This document shows positions 45,203 through 55,054 of a stretch of DNA of 64,000 nt, piece by piece. How positions within the stretch are numbered: the first letter of the stretch is position 1; every line of letters begins with the position of its first letter. The stretch is taken from NCBI GenBank assembly GCA_009497875.2, contig CP032508.2, positions 3,426,001 through 3,490,000 on the forward strand, written 5' to 3'. The position numbers were made by a program, and so were the translations under genes. The notes beneath the pieces are model-generated. The model saw nothing but the letters and a program-made list of their open reading frames with translations, ran no database searches and was not told the DNA's origin. The DNA comes from a gamma proteobacterium SS-5. GTDB lineage: Bacteria > Pseudomonadota > Gammaproteobacteria > Chromatiales > Chromatiaceae.

Positions 45203-46402
45203 TTAAACCCCGGCGTCCTCCTTCAGGGCTGCGGCCTTGTCGGTTTTTTCCCAGCTGAAGGCGGTGAAGCTGTTGCCCTGGCTGTCGGTCACGGCCTCCG
45301 GCTCGCGACCGAAGTGGCCATTGCTGGCGGTGCGCTGGTACATGGGGTGGATCAGATCCAGCATCTGGATCAGGCCGTAGGGGCGCAGGTCGAAGTGGCG
45401 GCGTACCAACTGTTCGATTTGGGCGTCGTCGATCTTGCCGGTACCGAAGGTATCTACACTGATGGAGGTAGGCTCGGCCACGCCGATGGCGTAGCTGATC
45501 TGGATCTCGCAGCGCTCGGCGAGATCAGCGGCGACTATGTTCTTGGCTACATAGCGGCCGGCATAGGCGGCGGAGCGATCGACCTTGGAGGGGTCCTTGC
45601 CGGAGAAGGCACCGCCGCCGTGGCGGGCCATGCCGCCGTAGGTATCGACGATGATCTTGCGCCCGGTCAGGCCGCAGTCGCCCAGGGGGCCGCCGATGAT
45701 GAACTGGCCGGTGGGGTTGATGTGGACCTTGTCACGCGGGCAAGCGGCCAGCCATGCGCTGGGCAGCACCGGCTGGATGATGGTCTCGTACACCGCCTCG
45801 TGCAGATCCTTCTGGCTGATCTCCGGGTTGTGCTGGGTGGAGAGCACCACCGCCTCAATGCCCACCGGCTTGCCGTTTTCGTAGCGCAGGGTGACCTGAC
45901 TCTTGGCGTCGGGGCGCAGCCAGGGCAGCACGCCCTTCTTGCGGATATCGGTGTGGCGCTCCACCAGGCGGTGGGCGTACTGGATGGCGGCGGGCATCAG
46001 GGCATCGGTCTCGTTGGTGGCGTAGCCGAACATCAGGCCCTGGTCACCGGCCCCCTGTTCCTCCGGGCTCTTGCGGTTGACCCCCATGGCGATGTCACCG
46101 GACTGCTTGCCGATGGCATTGAGCACGGCGCAGGTGGCACCGTCAAAGCCGACGTCCGAGCTGTTGTAGCCGATGCCGAGGATCACCTGACGCACGATAT
46201 CTTCCAGATCCACCCAGGCGCTGGTGGTGATCTCACCGGCGATGATGGCGACGCCGGTCTTGACCAGGGTCTCGCAGGCCACATGGGCCTGGCGGTCCTG
46301 CTCCAGGATGGCGTCGAGTATGGCATCGGAGATCTGATCAGCCATCTTGTCGGGATGCCCTTCGGAGACGGATTCGGAGGTGAAGATAAAGTCTTTGGCC
46401 AT
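45203..46402 (-). CDS. metK: S-adenosylmethionine synthetase
   Basis: The 399-aa protein begins [20 protein letters not shown] (ATP-binding GHPDK), with [16 protein letters not shown] and [22 protein letters not shown]. It makes SAM from methionine and ATP. ATG 46402 is the position matching characterised MetK; ATG 46438 is upstream in frame but unlikely. It lies upstream of ahcY and metF in the same direction; the CGCAGAG palindrome intervenes. Confidence 0.96.
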   Translation of the reverse strand: MAKDFIFTSESVSEGHPDKMADQISDAILDAILEQDRQAHVACETLVKTGVAIIAGEITTSAWVDLEDIVRQVILGIGYNSSDVGFDGATCAVLNAIGKQSGDIAMGVNRKSPEEQGAGDQGLMFGYATNETDALMPAAIQYAHRLVERHTDIRKKGVLPWLRPDAKSQVTLRYENGKPVGIEAVVLSTQHNPEISQKDLHEAVYETIIQPVLPSAWLAACPRDKVHINPTGQFIIGGPLGDCGLTGRKIIVDTYGGMARHGGGAFSGKDPSKVDRSAAYAGRYVAKNIVAADLAERCEIQISYAIGVAEPTSISVDTFGTGKIDDAQIEQLVRRHFDLRPYGLIQMLDLIHPMYQRTASNGHFGREPEAVTDSQGNSFTAFSWEKTDKAAALKEDAGV

Positions 46403-46667
46403 CTGGCTGTCCTGATTGGTTTGAAATCGGTCGGGCATTCTACTACTTTGTCACGGCGACAGAGAACCCCTGATGCGGAGCGGAAAAGCGGCATTAACCG
46501 CGGATTTCACGGATTTACGCAGATCTTCCGCTCGGTTTGTCAAGCACGCCAACGCACCCGGCAGGTGACTGCCAAGATCAATCTAACACAATGAAAACAG
46601 GTTATTTAATCTGTGATAATCGGCGTAATCTGCGGTTTACTTAAGATTCAAACACAGGAGCATCTGC
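46403..46667. repeat. Divergent spacer between metK and the redoxin gene
   Basis: TTAACCGCGGATTTCACGG, ATTTACGCAGAT (46494-46524) and TAATCTGTGATAATCGGCG, TAATCTGCGGTTTA (46606-46638) are inverted relative to each other and form another gene-less palindromic repeat. Single arms occur at ~13384 and ~18115. Promoters for both flanking genes must lie here; none was confidently recognised. Confidence 0.55.
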
Positions 46668-47222
46668 ATGGTATCCCTACAACCCCCCGTGTGTGATTTC
46701 GGCCAACCCGCCCTGGATTTTGACCTGCCCGGCGTCGATGGGCGCAACTGGACCCTGGAGCAATGCCGGGGCGAGCGCGGCCTGCTGGTGATGTTCATCT
46801 GCAACCACTGTCCCTACGTCAAGTCCATCCGCGAGCGCATGGTGCGCGACACCCGCGAGTTGCTGGAGCACGGCATCAAGTCGGTGGCCATCATGTCCAA
46901 CGACCCCAGCGAGTACGCCGAGGACAGCTTCGACAACATGAAGAAAATCGCCCGGCAATTCAGCTTCCCCTTCCCCTACCTGCTCGATGAGAGCCAGGAA
47001 GTCGCCAAGGCCTACGGCGCCGTGTGTACGCCGGACTTCTTCGGCTACAACGCCGAACTGAGACTGCAATACCGTGGCCAGCTGGACGCAAGCCGCAAGG
47101 AAACCGCCCCGGAGGGCAGCCGCCGTGACCTGTTTGAGGCAATGAAGCAGGTGGCCGCCAGCGGCCAGGGTCCGGCCGAGCAGATTGCCAGCATGGGTTG
47201 CTCGATCAAATGGCGGGAGTGA
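46668..47222 (+). CDS. Thioredoxin-fold peroxiredoxin-like protein
   Basis: The 184-aa protein starts with QPALDFDLPGVDGRNWTLEQ (AhpC/TSA-like), then FICNHCPYVKSIRERM, where CNHC is a CxxC redox site. VAIMSNDPSEYAEDSFDNMKK and CTPDFFGYNAELRLQYRGQLD follow. This is the PRX-like2 family of small cytosolic redoxins, thought to reduce peroxides or disulfides. It stands alone in its transcription unit. Confidence 0.88.
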   Translation: MVSLQPPVCDFGQPALDFDLPGVDGRNWTLEQCRGERGLLVMFICNHCPYVKSIRERMVRDTRELLEHGIKSVAIMSNDPSEYAEDSFDNMKKIARQFSFPFPYLLDESQEVAKAYGAVCTPDFFGYNAELRLQYRGQLDASRKETAPEGSRRDLFEAMKQVAASGQGPAEQIASMGCSIKWRE

Positions 47223-47264
47223 GGCCAGCGGACTTGGCGCGAGCAGCGGTACCCCGGAACATTA

Positions 47265-47345
47265 AACATATCAAAGGGGGATTCCGGCGCTGGTAGTTAC
47301 GCGGGGCTGAAGCCCCCCCTGCCCCCTTTCTAAAAGGGGGATTTG
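47265..47345. repeat. AAAGGGGGATT-type palindrome
   Basis: CAAAGGGGGATTCCGGCGCT and TAGTTACGCGGGGCTGAAGC, then CCCCCCTGCCCCCTTTC and TAAAAGGGGGATTTG, form overlapping inverted repeats. They lie downstream of the convergent redoxin and permease genes, where they could act as a two-way stop. CCCCGGAACATTAAACAT (47252-47269) matches a repeat at 42570. Confidence 0.55.
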
Positions 47346-47439
47346 ACTCTCTCTCCTTAGAGTTGAGGGTGGGCGAGCAGTCGCTCTGGGATGAACGCTT
47401 TGCGTCCTTTGCGATCCGGTCTTTTCCGCCCTCCCCCAC

Positions 47440-49929
47440 TCAGGCATCCGCCTGCAGCTGTTGCAGCAGCTGCTTGGGGGTCTGGCGCAGGGGCTGGCGC
47501 TGGGTCAGCCAGCCGATGAGCAGCAGCAGGGCGACGCTCAGGCCGAGGGAGGCCAGCCACAGCTGGGGGTTGAGCCGGGCCGGCAGCTCCAGCCAGAATT
47601 GGCTGATCAGCAGGCTGGCCAGCTGCGCCAGCAGGGCGGCGAACAGCCCGGCCAGCAGGCCGATCAGGGCAAACTCGGTCATGCCGATGCGGATGATATC
47701 GCCCTGGGCCGCGCCCAGGGTGCGCAGCAGCAGCCAGGAGCGCAGCCGACCCCGCTGGGCGGCGCGGGTGGCGGTGAAGATGACGATGAAGCTGGAGGCC
47801 AGGGTGAACAGATAGAGCAGGGTCACCGCCAGGGCGGCCTGATCCATCACCTCCTGCACCCGCTGAATCATGTCCTGCACGTCGATCCAGACCACGCCGG
47901 GGGCGCTGGCCTGCAACTGGCGGCGCAGCGGCGCGGTCTGCTGGGGCGACAGGCCCAGGTGGAAGTTGGTCATGTAGCTCAGGGGCAGGGACTGGGCCGC
48001 CTCGCCGTGCAGGATGAAGAAGAAATTGAGCCGAAAGCTTTGCCACTCCACCTGGCGCAGGGCGCTGATCTGGTAGTCGCGCTGGATGCCGATGAAATCA
48101 AACCGCAGCACGTCTCCCAGCTGCAGACCAAACAGCTCGGCAATGCCCTGCTCCACGCTCACCGGCGGCAGGTCCGCCCGGCGCCGCGCCTGGGGCAGCG
48201 CGGCGATCACCGGATTATGCTCGGGCACCTGATCCAGCAGGGCGACATTGGCCTCCCGCTGCAACAGGCGCTTGGCCCGTGGCGTGCGCTGTTGGCCAAC
48301 CTCAAGCGCCTTGCCATTCACCGCCAGCAGGCGGCCCCGCGCCACCGGCACCAACTCCGGGGCCAGACCCTGTTGCGCCAGCAATTGCCGCACCGCCGGG
48401 CGCTGATCCGGCTGGATATTGATCATGAACACATTGGGCGTGTCCGGCGGCAGGGAGTCGCGCCAGCCGTTGAGCAGGTCCTGGCGCACGAAGCTGACCA
48501 GGATGAGCAGAAAGATCACCAGCCCCAGGGCAATCAGTTGCAGTTTGACCAGCCCCGGCTCGCGGGCCAGGGCGGCCAGGGCCAGACGCAGCCAGCCCCG
48601 GCTCAGGGGCTGCAGGCGGCGCAGGGCGGCAAGCAGGGCCAGGGCGAGCAGATAAAACCCGGCGGCGGCCAGCAGCAGGGAGGGCGCGGCCCAGACCACC
48701 AGGCCGCCGCTGAGCAGTAGCACCATGAGCAGGATCAGCAACACCAGGCTGACCAGCAGGGCGCTCAGGGGGTTGTAGTCCGGGCGCATCTGGCGAAACA
48801 CCTGTAGCGGCGAGACCTGGGTGGCCTGGCGAAAGGCGGGCCAGGAGAAGGTCCACAGCGCCAGGCTGCCGCTGGCCAGGCCGAGCAGCGCGGCACGCCC
48901 CGGCGGGGGCTGGATCAGCGGATCGAAATAATCAGCCAGCCAAGGGGTTATGGCCTGAAACAGGGCCAGGCCAAGAAGTACCCCGACCAGGCTGCCGAGC
49001 AGCGCCAGCCAGCTCAGTTGACTGGCGAAAAGCAGCCGCAGCTGGCGATCCGAGGCCCCGGCGGCGCGCATCAGGGCCATGGAGGCGATCCAGCGTTGCA
49101 GGTAATAGCGGCTGGCGATCAGAATCGCCAGCCCCGCCACCAGCACCGTGGCCAGGGCGGACAGGTCGAGAAAGGTCCAGGCGGTATTCAGCGAGCGCTC
49201 CATGTCGGGATTGGGCGCGCTGGCGCTGCGCAGTTGCCAATGGGGCTGTAGGCGCTGTTGCAGCTGGCGCTGCCAGGCGGCGATGGCCGCCGCCGGGCCG
49301 GCGAAGCTCAGGGCATAGGTCACCCGGCTGCCGGGGCCGATCAGTCCCAGCTGTTTGAGTCGCTCCAGGGGCAGCAGCGCCAGCGGGGCGAAGGCGCTGA
49401 AGCTGGTGAACAGGGGGTCGCTGCCGGTCAGCCAGTCGCCCACGCGCAGGGTCTGGTTACCCAGCTGCAGGGGGCTATCACGCTCCAGGTCCAGCAGCCC
49501 CTGCAGCTGCTGATCCGCCAGCAGTTGGTCCGGTGCCAGATCGGCCAGGCCCAGGCCCTGCTCGGTGCGCAGCTGGCCGCGCAGGGGATCGGGCCGATCC
49601 AGACCGCGCAGGCGGATCAGCTGGAACTGGTCATTGGCCAGGAGCATGCTGGTCAGCTCGATGGACTCGGCCACCTGCAGACCGCGCCGCTGGGCCTGCT
49701 GGCGCAGATCAACAGGCAGCGGTCGGCTGCTGCTGAGCACCAGGTCGGCGGCCAGGGCCTCGGCGGCCTTGGCCAACATGCTGTGATGCACGCTGCGCGC
49801 CAGCTGTTCCACCAGCACCACGCTGCTGCTGGCGATGACCACCGCCAGCCACAGCCAGAGCCATTCACCTCGGCGCAGGGCGCGCCAGAACCAGAGGCTG
49901 GCGGTGTAGATGCTATGAGATCTCGTCAA
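47440..49929 (-). CDS. FtsX-like ABC transporter permease (YbbP type)
   Basis: The 829-aa protein has an N-terminal TM helix (LWLWLAVVIASSSVVLVEQL), a large periplasmic region, and FtsX-domain helices around 255-400. A further helical block lies near 395-480, a second periplasmic domain follows, and three to four C-terminal TM helices end it. RAAGASDRQLRLLFASQL and LLRTLGAAQGDIIRIGM are the paired coupling segments of this family. YbbP works with the ATPase YbbA, possibly with TesA, in lipid or lipoprotein handling. The ATPase gene is not in this window. Confidence 0.82.
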   Translation of the reverse strand: MTRSHSIYTASLWFWRALRRGEWLWLWLAVVIASSSVVLVEQLARSVHHSMLAKAAEALAADLVLSSSRPLPVDLRQQAQRRGLQVAESIELTSMLLANDQFQLIRLRGLDRPDPLRGQLRTEQGLGLADLAPDQLLADQQLQGLLDLERDSPLQLGNQTLRVGDWLTGSDPLFTSFSAFAPLALLPLERLKQLGLIGPGSRVTYALSFAGPAAAIAAWQRQLQQRLQPHWQLRSASAPNPDMERSLNTAWTFLDLSALATVLVAGLAILIASRYYLQRWIASMALMRAAGASDRQLRLLFASQLSWLALLGSLVGVLLGLALFQAITPWLADYFDPLIQPPPGRAALLGLASGSLALWTFSWPAFRQATQVSPLQVFRQMRPDYNPLSALLVSLVLLILLMVLLLSGGLVVWAAPSLLLAAAGFYLLALALLAALRRLQPLSRGWLRLALAALAREPGLVKLQLIALGLVIFLLILVSFVRQDLLNGWRDSLPPDTPNVFMINIQPDQRPAVRQLLAQQGLAPELVPVARGRLLAVNGKALEVGQQRTPRAKRLLQREANVALLDQVPEHNPVIAALPQARRRADLPPVSVEQGIAELFGLQLGDVLRFDFIGIQRDYQISALRQVEWQSFRLNFFFILHGEAAQSLPLSYMTNFHLGLSPQQTAPLRRQLQASAPGVVWIDVQDMIQRVQEVMDQAALAVTLLYLFTLASSFIVIFTATRAAQRGRLRSWLLLRTLGAAQGDIIRIGMTEFALIGLLAGLFAALLAQLASLLISQFWLELPARLNPQLWLASLGLSVALLLLIGWLTQRQPLRQTPKQLLQQLQADA

Positions 49930-50257
49930 TTGTCCGGCCCCGCTTGATCAATTTACCACCCAGAGGCAGAAGCCACCCCTTGATTGTGGCCCATGATTGA
50001 CGAAATTGGACGCAAGAGCAATGCAAGCCGACGGTCTAACCGCTGCATTCAACCCATTTGCAGCGCCCTGGCCGCCCTTGCGGATGACAGTCGGGCTGGG
50101 AGCCCGCCCTACCCAGGGCAGTTGGGCCAACAATTGCGGCACGGCTATTGATCATCGGCAGGCTTGGGGGTAAGGTTGCCCCTTTCCACCCAAATCAACA
50201 TTTCTGTCTAAGGTGGTCCGTAGGGACTGCCTTTTTGCTTTTATGGGGCCCCGACTC
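49930..50257. other. 328-bp divergent intergenic region
   Basis: It separates the minus-strand permease from argD. It contains a partial hairpin (GGGCTGGGAGCCCGCCCTAC) but no open frame with a ribosome binding site. TTGATTGTGGCCCATGATTGACG, at 49979-50001, is not part of a known motif. ArgR boxes were looked for and not convincingly found. Confidence 0.4.
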
Positions 50258-51433
50258 ATGACGGACTCACTGATGGCTACCTACAACCGGCTTGCAGTCG
50301 GCTTTGAGCGGGGCGAGGGTGCGCGCCTGTGGGACACCCAGGGGCGGGAGTATCTGGACGCCATCACCGGCATTGCCGTGTGTGGCCTGGGTCATGCCCA
50401 TCCGGCGGTGCAGCAGGCCCTGTGTACCCAGGCGGGCAGGCTGCTGCACACCTCCAACCTCTATCAGATCCCCCTGCAGCGCCAGCTCGGCGACCAACTC
50501 ACCGAGCTTACGGGGATGGAGCGGGCCTTCTTCTGCAACTCCGGGGCCGAGGCCAACGAGGCGGCGATCAAGCTGGCACGCAAGCACGGCCACGCCTGCG
50601 GTATCGATAGCCCGGCCATCATCGTCATGGAGCACAGCTTCCACGGCCGCACCCTGGCCACCCTCAGCGCCACCGGCAACCGCAAGGCCCAGGCCGGCTT
50701 CGAGCCCCTGGTGCAGGGCTTTGTGCGGGTACCCTTCGATGACCCCGAGGCACTGCGCAAAACCGCCGAGATCCGCCACGATATCTGCGCCGTGCTGGTG
50801 GAGCCGATCCAGGGCGAGGGCGGCGTGCATATCCCCAGCGCCGACTATCTGCCCGCCCTGCGCCAGATCTGCGACCAGCAGGGCTGGCTGCTCATGTTCG
50901 ACGAGATCCAGTGCGGCATGGGCCGCAGCGGCAAATTCCTCGCCCATCAGCACACGCCGATCCAGCCCGATGTGCTGACCCTGGCCAAGGCCCTGGGCAA
51001 TGGGGTACCCATAGGTGCCTGTCTGGCCCGGGGCGAGGCGGCGCAACTGTTCGGCCCGGGCAGCCATGGCTCCACCTTCGGCGGCAACCCCCTGGCCTGC
51101 GCCGCCGCCCTGGCCGTGCTGGAAATCATGCAGGCCGAGGATATCCCGGCCCGGGCCGCCGTCGGCGGCGAGCGCCTCAAGCAGGCCCTGAGCCAGGGCC
51201 TGGCCGACCTGGATGGCCTGCTGGAGATACGCGGCCAGGGCATGATGCTGGGCATAGAGCTGGATCGGCCCTGTGCCGAGCTGGTATCCCAGGCCCTGGA
51301 GCAGGGCCTGCTGATCAATGTCACCGCCGAGCGGGTGGTGCGACTGCTGCCGCCGCTCAACCTGAGCGATGCCGACATTCAGCTGCTCAGCGACCGGCTG
51401 ACCCGCCTGATCCGCGCCTTTCTGACCCCCTGA
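50258..51433 (+). CDS. argD: Acetylornithine aminotransferase
   Basis: The 391-aa class III PLP aminotransferase has [85 protein letters not shown] (PLP lysine) and [14 protein letters not shown]. It makes N-acetylornithine in arginine synthesis and may also act on succinyl-diaminopimelate. ATG 50258 was chosen; ATG 50273 is the alternative. argF follows after 11 bp. Confidence 0.95.
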   Translation: MTDSLMATYNRLAVGFERGEGARLWDTQGREYLDAITGIAVCGLGHAHPAVQQALCTQAGRLLHTSNLYQIPLQRQLGDQLTELTGMERAFFCNSGAEANEAAIKLARKHGHACGIDSPAIIVMEHSFHGRTLATLSATGNRKAQAGFEPLVQGFVRVPFDDPEALRKTAEIRHDICAVLVEPIQGEGGVHIPSADYLPALRQICDQQGWLLMFDEIQCGMGRSGKFLAHQHTPIQPDVLTLAKALGNGVPIGACLARGEAAQLFGPGSHGSTFGGNPLACAAALAVLEIMQAEDIPARAAVGGERLKQALSQGLADLDGLLEIRGQGMMLGIELDRPCAELVSQALEQGLLINVTAERVVRLLPPLNLSDADIQLLSDRLTRLIRAFLTP

Positions 51434-51444
51434 GGATGGACCTC

Positions 51445-52368
51445 ATGACCCAGACCGACTCCCCCCGCCCACGGCATTTCCTCAGCCTGCTGGACCTCAG
51501 CGGCATCGAACTGCGCGCCCTGCTACAGCGGGCCAGTGAACTCAAGCGCCTGCACCGGCGCGGCGACCTGTATCAGCCGCTGCGCAACCGCACCCTGGCG
51601 ATGATCTTCGAGAAATCCTCCACCCGCACCCGGGTCTCCTTCGAGGCGGGCATGACCCAGCTGGGTGGCCACGCCCTGTTTCTCTCCCCCAAGGACACCC
51701 AGCTGGGCCGGGGCGAGCCCATCGAGGACAGCGCACGGGTGCTCTCGCGCATGGTGGATATCGTCATGATCCGCACCTTTGCCCAGGACACCGTGGAGCG
51801 CTTTGCCGCCCATTCCCAGGTACCTGTGATCAACGGCCTGACCGATCTGCTGCACCCCTGCCAGCTGCTGGCCGACATGCAGACCTGGTTCGAGCAGCGC
51901 GGCGACATCCGTGGCAAGACCGTCACCTGGGTGGGGGATGGCAACAACATGTGCCACAGCTACATGGAGGCGGCCCATCTGCTGGACTTCCGCCTGCACA
52001 TCGCCTGCCCCGAGGGCTATGACCCGGAGCCTGGGTTCATGCAGCGTTTTGGCACCCACTGCCAGATCATCCGCGACCCCATGCAGGCCGCCAAGGGTGC
52101 CGATCTGGTGGTCACCGATGTCTGGGCCAGCATGGGACAGGAAGAGGAACAGACCCGCCGCGCCCGTGCCTTTGCCGATTATCAGGTGAACGAGACGCTC
52201 ATGGCCCAGGCCCACAGTGATGCCCTGTTCATGCACTGCCTGCCGGCCCATCGGGGCGAAGAGGTCAGCGCCGGGCTGATGGATCGGCCCGACTGCCTGG
52301 TCTGGGAGGAGGCGGAAAACCGCCTGCATGCGCAAAAGGCCCTGCTGGAATTCCTCCTCGCCGCCTGA
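51445..52368 (+). CDS. argF: Ornithine carbamoyltransferase
   Basis: The 307-aa protein has [16 protein letters not shown] (carbamoyl phosphate STRT motif), HPCQ and [12 protein letters not shown]. Ornithine-site motifs are [11 protein letters not shown] and [11 protein letters not shown]. It forms citrulline from ornithine. ATG 51445 sits nine bases after GAGG at the argD stop; ATG 51436 is possible. The stop TGA overlaps the next gene's ATG by one base. Confidence 0.96.
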   Translation: MTQTDSPRPRHFLSLLDLSGIELRALLQRASELKRLHRRGDLYQPLRNRTLAMIFEKSSTRTRVSFEAGMTQLGGHALFLSPKDTQLGRGEPIEDSARVLSRMVDIVMIRTFAQDTVERFAAHSQVPVINGLTDLLHPCQLLADMQTWFEQRGDIRGKTVTWVGDGNNMCHSYMEAAHLLDFRLHIACPEGYDPEPGFMQRFGTHCQIIRDPMQAAKGADLVVTDVWASMGQEEEQTRRARAFADYQVNETLMAQAHSDALFMHCLPAHRGEEVSAGLMDRPDCLVWEEAENRLHAQKALLEFLLAA

Positions 52369-53042
52369 TGCCCATGCGCAAGCCCATCGCCCTGTTGCTC
52401 CTGACCCTGGCCATCACGCCCTGGGCCGACCCGCTGTGGGCCGAGACCCGCTTTGTCACCGACAGCATCAACTTCTCCCTGCGCGAGGCCCCCAACAAGG
52501 GGGCCAAGTTCCTCATCGGCATCAGCAGCGGCACCCAGGTCGATCTGCTGGAGACCCAGGCCGAGACCGGTTACAGCAAGATCAAGACCCAGGACGGGCT
52601 GGTGGGCTACATCGAAACCCGCCGCCTGCAGCGCCAGCCCCCGGCCCGCCTGCTGCTGGAAGAGGCCAACCGCAAGATCAGCGAACTGCAACAGGAGGGG
52701 GGGCGCAACGGCGGTGCCCTGATGGACGACTACGAGGTGCTCAAGTTTGAACACGCCCGCCTCAACGAGCAGTTCAACCGGGCAAAAAAGGAGCTGGAGG
52801 CGATCCAGCGTACCTCGGCCAATGCGGTGCGCATCTCCATGGAGCGCAACGACCTGCGCAAGCAGCTGGCCGACATGACCCGTGAGATGGCCGCCCTGGA
52901 GCAAAAGTACCAGGAGGCCAGCAACAGCCGCGAACAACGCTGGTTCGTCATCGGCTCCGGCGTCCTCTTCGCCGGCATGGTCCTCGGTCTGCTGCTGCCC
53001 TCGGTGCGGCTGAAACGCCAGTCCGGTTACTCGGGGTTTTAA
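52368..53042 (+). CDS. SH3-domain signal-transduction-like protein (TIGR04211 / YgiM type)
   Basis: The 224-aa protein has a signal peptide (KPIALLLLTLAITPWADPLWA), then a bacterial SH3 domain ~26-88 (FVTDSINFSLREAPNKGAKF, TGYSKIKTQDGLVGYIETR). A coiled coil covers ~95-190 (EEANRKISELQQEGG, KKELEAIQR). A C-terminal TM helix is WFVIGSGVLFAGMVLGLLL, with a short basic tail. It probably sits in the inner membrane with the SH3 and coiled coil in the periplasm. It is fused by a one-base overlap to argF, which is unexpected for its function. Confidence 0.88.
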   Translation: MPMRKPIALLLLTLAITPWADPLWAETRFVTDSINFSLREAPNKGAKFLIGISSGTQVDLLETQAETGYSKIKTQDGLVGYIETRRLQRQPPARLLLEEANRKISELQQEGGRNGGALMDDYEVLKFEHARLNEQFNRAKKELEAIQRTSANAVRISMERNDLRKQLADMTREMAALEQKYQEASNSREQRWFVIGSGVLFAGMVLGLLLPSVRLKRQSGYSGF

Positions 53043-53087
53043 GCCAGTGCTTAGAAGGCAAGTGTGACTACCACCGCCAAAATCCCC

Positions 53088-53170
53088 CTCAATCCCCCTT
53101 TGATAAAGGGGGAGGCCAACTACAAACCCATTTCGCCCTCTGCCCCCTGTCCCCTGTCCCCTATCCTCTG
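53088..53170. repeat. CCCCCTTTGATAAAGGGGG hairpin plus half heptamer repeat
   Basis: The hairpin at 53094-53112 belongs to the palindrome family also near 23641 and 41130. CCCCTGTCCCCTGTCCCCTA (53144-53163) is the right-arm motif of the GACAGAA elements. It lies between two convergent genes (SH3 protein and thrC) and may serve as a bidirectional stop, though no T run is obvious. Confidence 0.6.
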
Positions 53171-54643
53171 TTAATCAAACAGACTCAGGATCTCCGCCTC
53201 TACCTCGGTCTTGTCGATCAGGGTCTTTTGCACCACGGGCCTGTCGAACAGCCCGGCGATGGCCGCCGGGATCTGCTGCCCGGCCTGCTCGGCGATGGCC
53301 GCCAGGGCCTGCTGCTCCTGCTCGGGCATTTGCCCGGTCAGGGCCAGGGCGATGGTGGGGGAGAACTTGGTCCACTCGGCGGTGGAATAGACGATATCCT
53401 TCAATGGCTTGTCGCGGCAGCTGGCGTGGGCCTTGAAGCAGGTGGCGGTGTGCGGGTCCATCAGATAGCCCTCGGCGAAGGCCTGCTTGATATAGGCCTG
53501 ACCCTCGGCATCGGTACAGAAATCCGCGCTGAAAATCCCCTGCAGCCGGGTCAGCTCTTCAGTACTCAAGGCATAGTGCCTGTCCTCGTCCAGCTGGCGC
53601 ATCAGGCTGCGGGTGCGCTCGGTACCGAACAGATCCCAGAGGATGCGTTCGACGTTGCTCGACTTGAGAATATCCATCGCCGGTGAGCTGGTGCCGACCA
53701 CGGCGCGGTCGCGCAGGTCGTAGCGGCCAGTATGAATCCAGTCGGTGAGCACGTTGTTCTGATTGGAGGCGATGAGGATCTTCTCCACCGGCAGGCCCAT
53801 CTTCATCGCGTAATAGCCGCCCAGGGCGTTGCCGAAGTTGCCGCTGGGCACGTTCAGATAGACCTTCTCCCCCAGCGCGATGGCACCCTGGCGCACCAGC
53901 TCCAGGTAGCTGTGGACGTGGTAAATGGTCTGGAAGATGATGCGGCCGAAATTCACCGAGTTGGCCGCCGACAGCAGGGTGTTCTTCTGCCTCAGCAGGT
54001 CACGGAAGGCCGCCGAGCCCAGCAGGGTCTTCAGCGCCGTCTGGGCATCGTCGAAATCGCCGCGAATGCCCACCACCTTGAGGTTGCTGCCGCTCTCGGT
54101 AACCATCTGCAGGCGCTGCACATCGGAGGTGCCGCCGTCGGGATAGAGGCAGACCACGCGCACATTGGCGCGCTCACGGAAGGTATCCAGCGCCGCCGGG
54201 CCGGTATCGCCACTGGTGGCGGCCATGATCAGATAATGCTCGCCGCGCCGCTGCGCCAGGTCTGACAGCACCACGCCAAAAGGCTGCAATGCCATGTCCT
54301 TGAACGCCCGCGTCGGCCCGTGATAGAGCTCGCTGACGTATAAATCATCACGCACCCGCACCACCGGCACCGGGTTGGCCGGGTCATCAAAGGCATCATA
54401 GGTGGCCAGGGCCTGATCTATCACCTCGGGGGCTATGTCCGGCTCGAAGGCCGCCAGCAGGTCCCGCGCCAGGTCCTTGTAGTGACAATGCAGATGATCG
54501 CGCAAAAAGCCCTCGCCCAGGTTGGGCAGGGACTCGGGCACATAGATGCCACCAAAGGAGGACATAGGGCTGAGAATGGCCTCGGAGAAACTGATAGAGG
54601 CCGGGCGCTGGCCGTCGTTACCACGGGTTTCGATGAAGTTCAT
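53171..54643 (-). CDS. thrC: Threonine synthase
   Basis: The 490-aa fold type II PLP enzyme has YVPESLPNLGEGFL, LYHGPTRAFKDMALQPFG (PLP lysine), AATSGDTGPAALDTF, VPSGNFGNALGGYYAM and DPHTATCFKAH. The length suits the longer ThrC class seen in many gammaproteobacteria. It converts O-phosphohomoserine to threonine. It stands alone; hom and thrB are not in the window. Confidence 0.95.
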   Translation of the reverse strand: MNFIETRGNDGQRPASISFSEAILSPMSSFGGIYVPESLPNLGEGFLRDHLHCHYKDLARDLLAAFEPDIAPEVIDQALATYDAFDDPANPVPVVRVRDDLYVSELYHGPTRAFKDMALQPFGVVLSDLAQRRGEHYLIMAATSGDTGPAALDTFRERANVRVVCLYPDGGTSDVQRLQMVTESGSNLKVVGIRGDFDDAQTALKTLLGSAAFRDLLRQKNTLLSAANSVNFGRIIFQTIYHVHSYLELVRQGAIALGEKVYLNVPSGNFGNALGGYYAMKMGLPVEKILIASNQNNVLTDWIHTGRYDLRDRAVVGTSSPAMDILKSSNVERILWDLFGTERTRSLMRQLDEDRHYALSTEELTRLQGIFSADFCTDAEGQAYIKQAFAEGYLMDPHTATCFKAHASCRDKPLKDIVYSTAEWTKFSPTIALALTGQMPEQEQQALAAIAEQAGQQIPAAIAGLFDRPVVQKTLIDKTEVEAEILSLFD

Positions 54644-55054
54644 GTTGAGCTGCCAAGATTAGGTGTTGAGATTTGGAGACGCAGAGAATCCATGTAGCCT
54701 GGATGTAGCGCAGCGGAATCCAGGGTCGGCTAACCCCGGATTCCGGCTACGTCTGCCGTTCGCTGAGCGAAGTCGAAGCGAGCGGCGGCTGGCTTCGGCC
54801 CTTCGGCTAGGCTCAGGACGCCGCTCCGCTCAGCCAGCGCTTTTGCGCTAAGTTGACGACATTGGCTACAAATCTGGATCGGCCTCGGTGAAACACGCCA
54901 TCCGCGTTTATTCGCGTTCATTTGCGGACTGTTCTTCTAAGCACACAGGCAGTGGAGAAAATCCTATTCAACCTTGCGCCCTTTGCGTACCCTTGGCGTC
55001 CTTTGCGTTCCCATTTCGGCCGCCATTATATACAGGAAACATCCAGGAACCCCC
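54644..55054. repeat. 411-bp repeat-rich divergent spacer
   Basis: A GTAGCCTGGATGTAGCGCAG repeat variant occurs at ~54694 and a CTTCGGCCCTTCGGCTAGGC segment at ~54793. CGCAGAG/CTTTGCG-type half palindromes lie at ~54674 and 54966-55010. No gene is present. Promoters for thrC and the ureohydrolase are presumably here but were not identified. Confidence 0.5.
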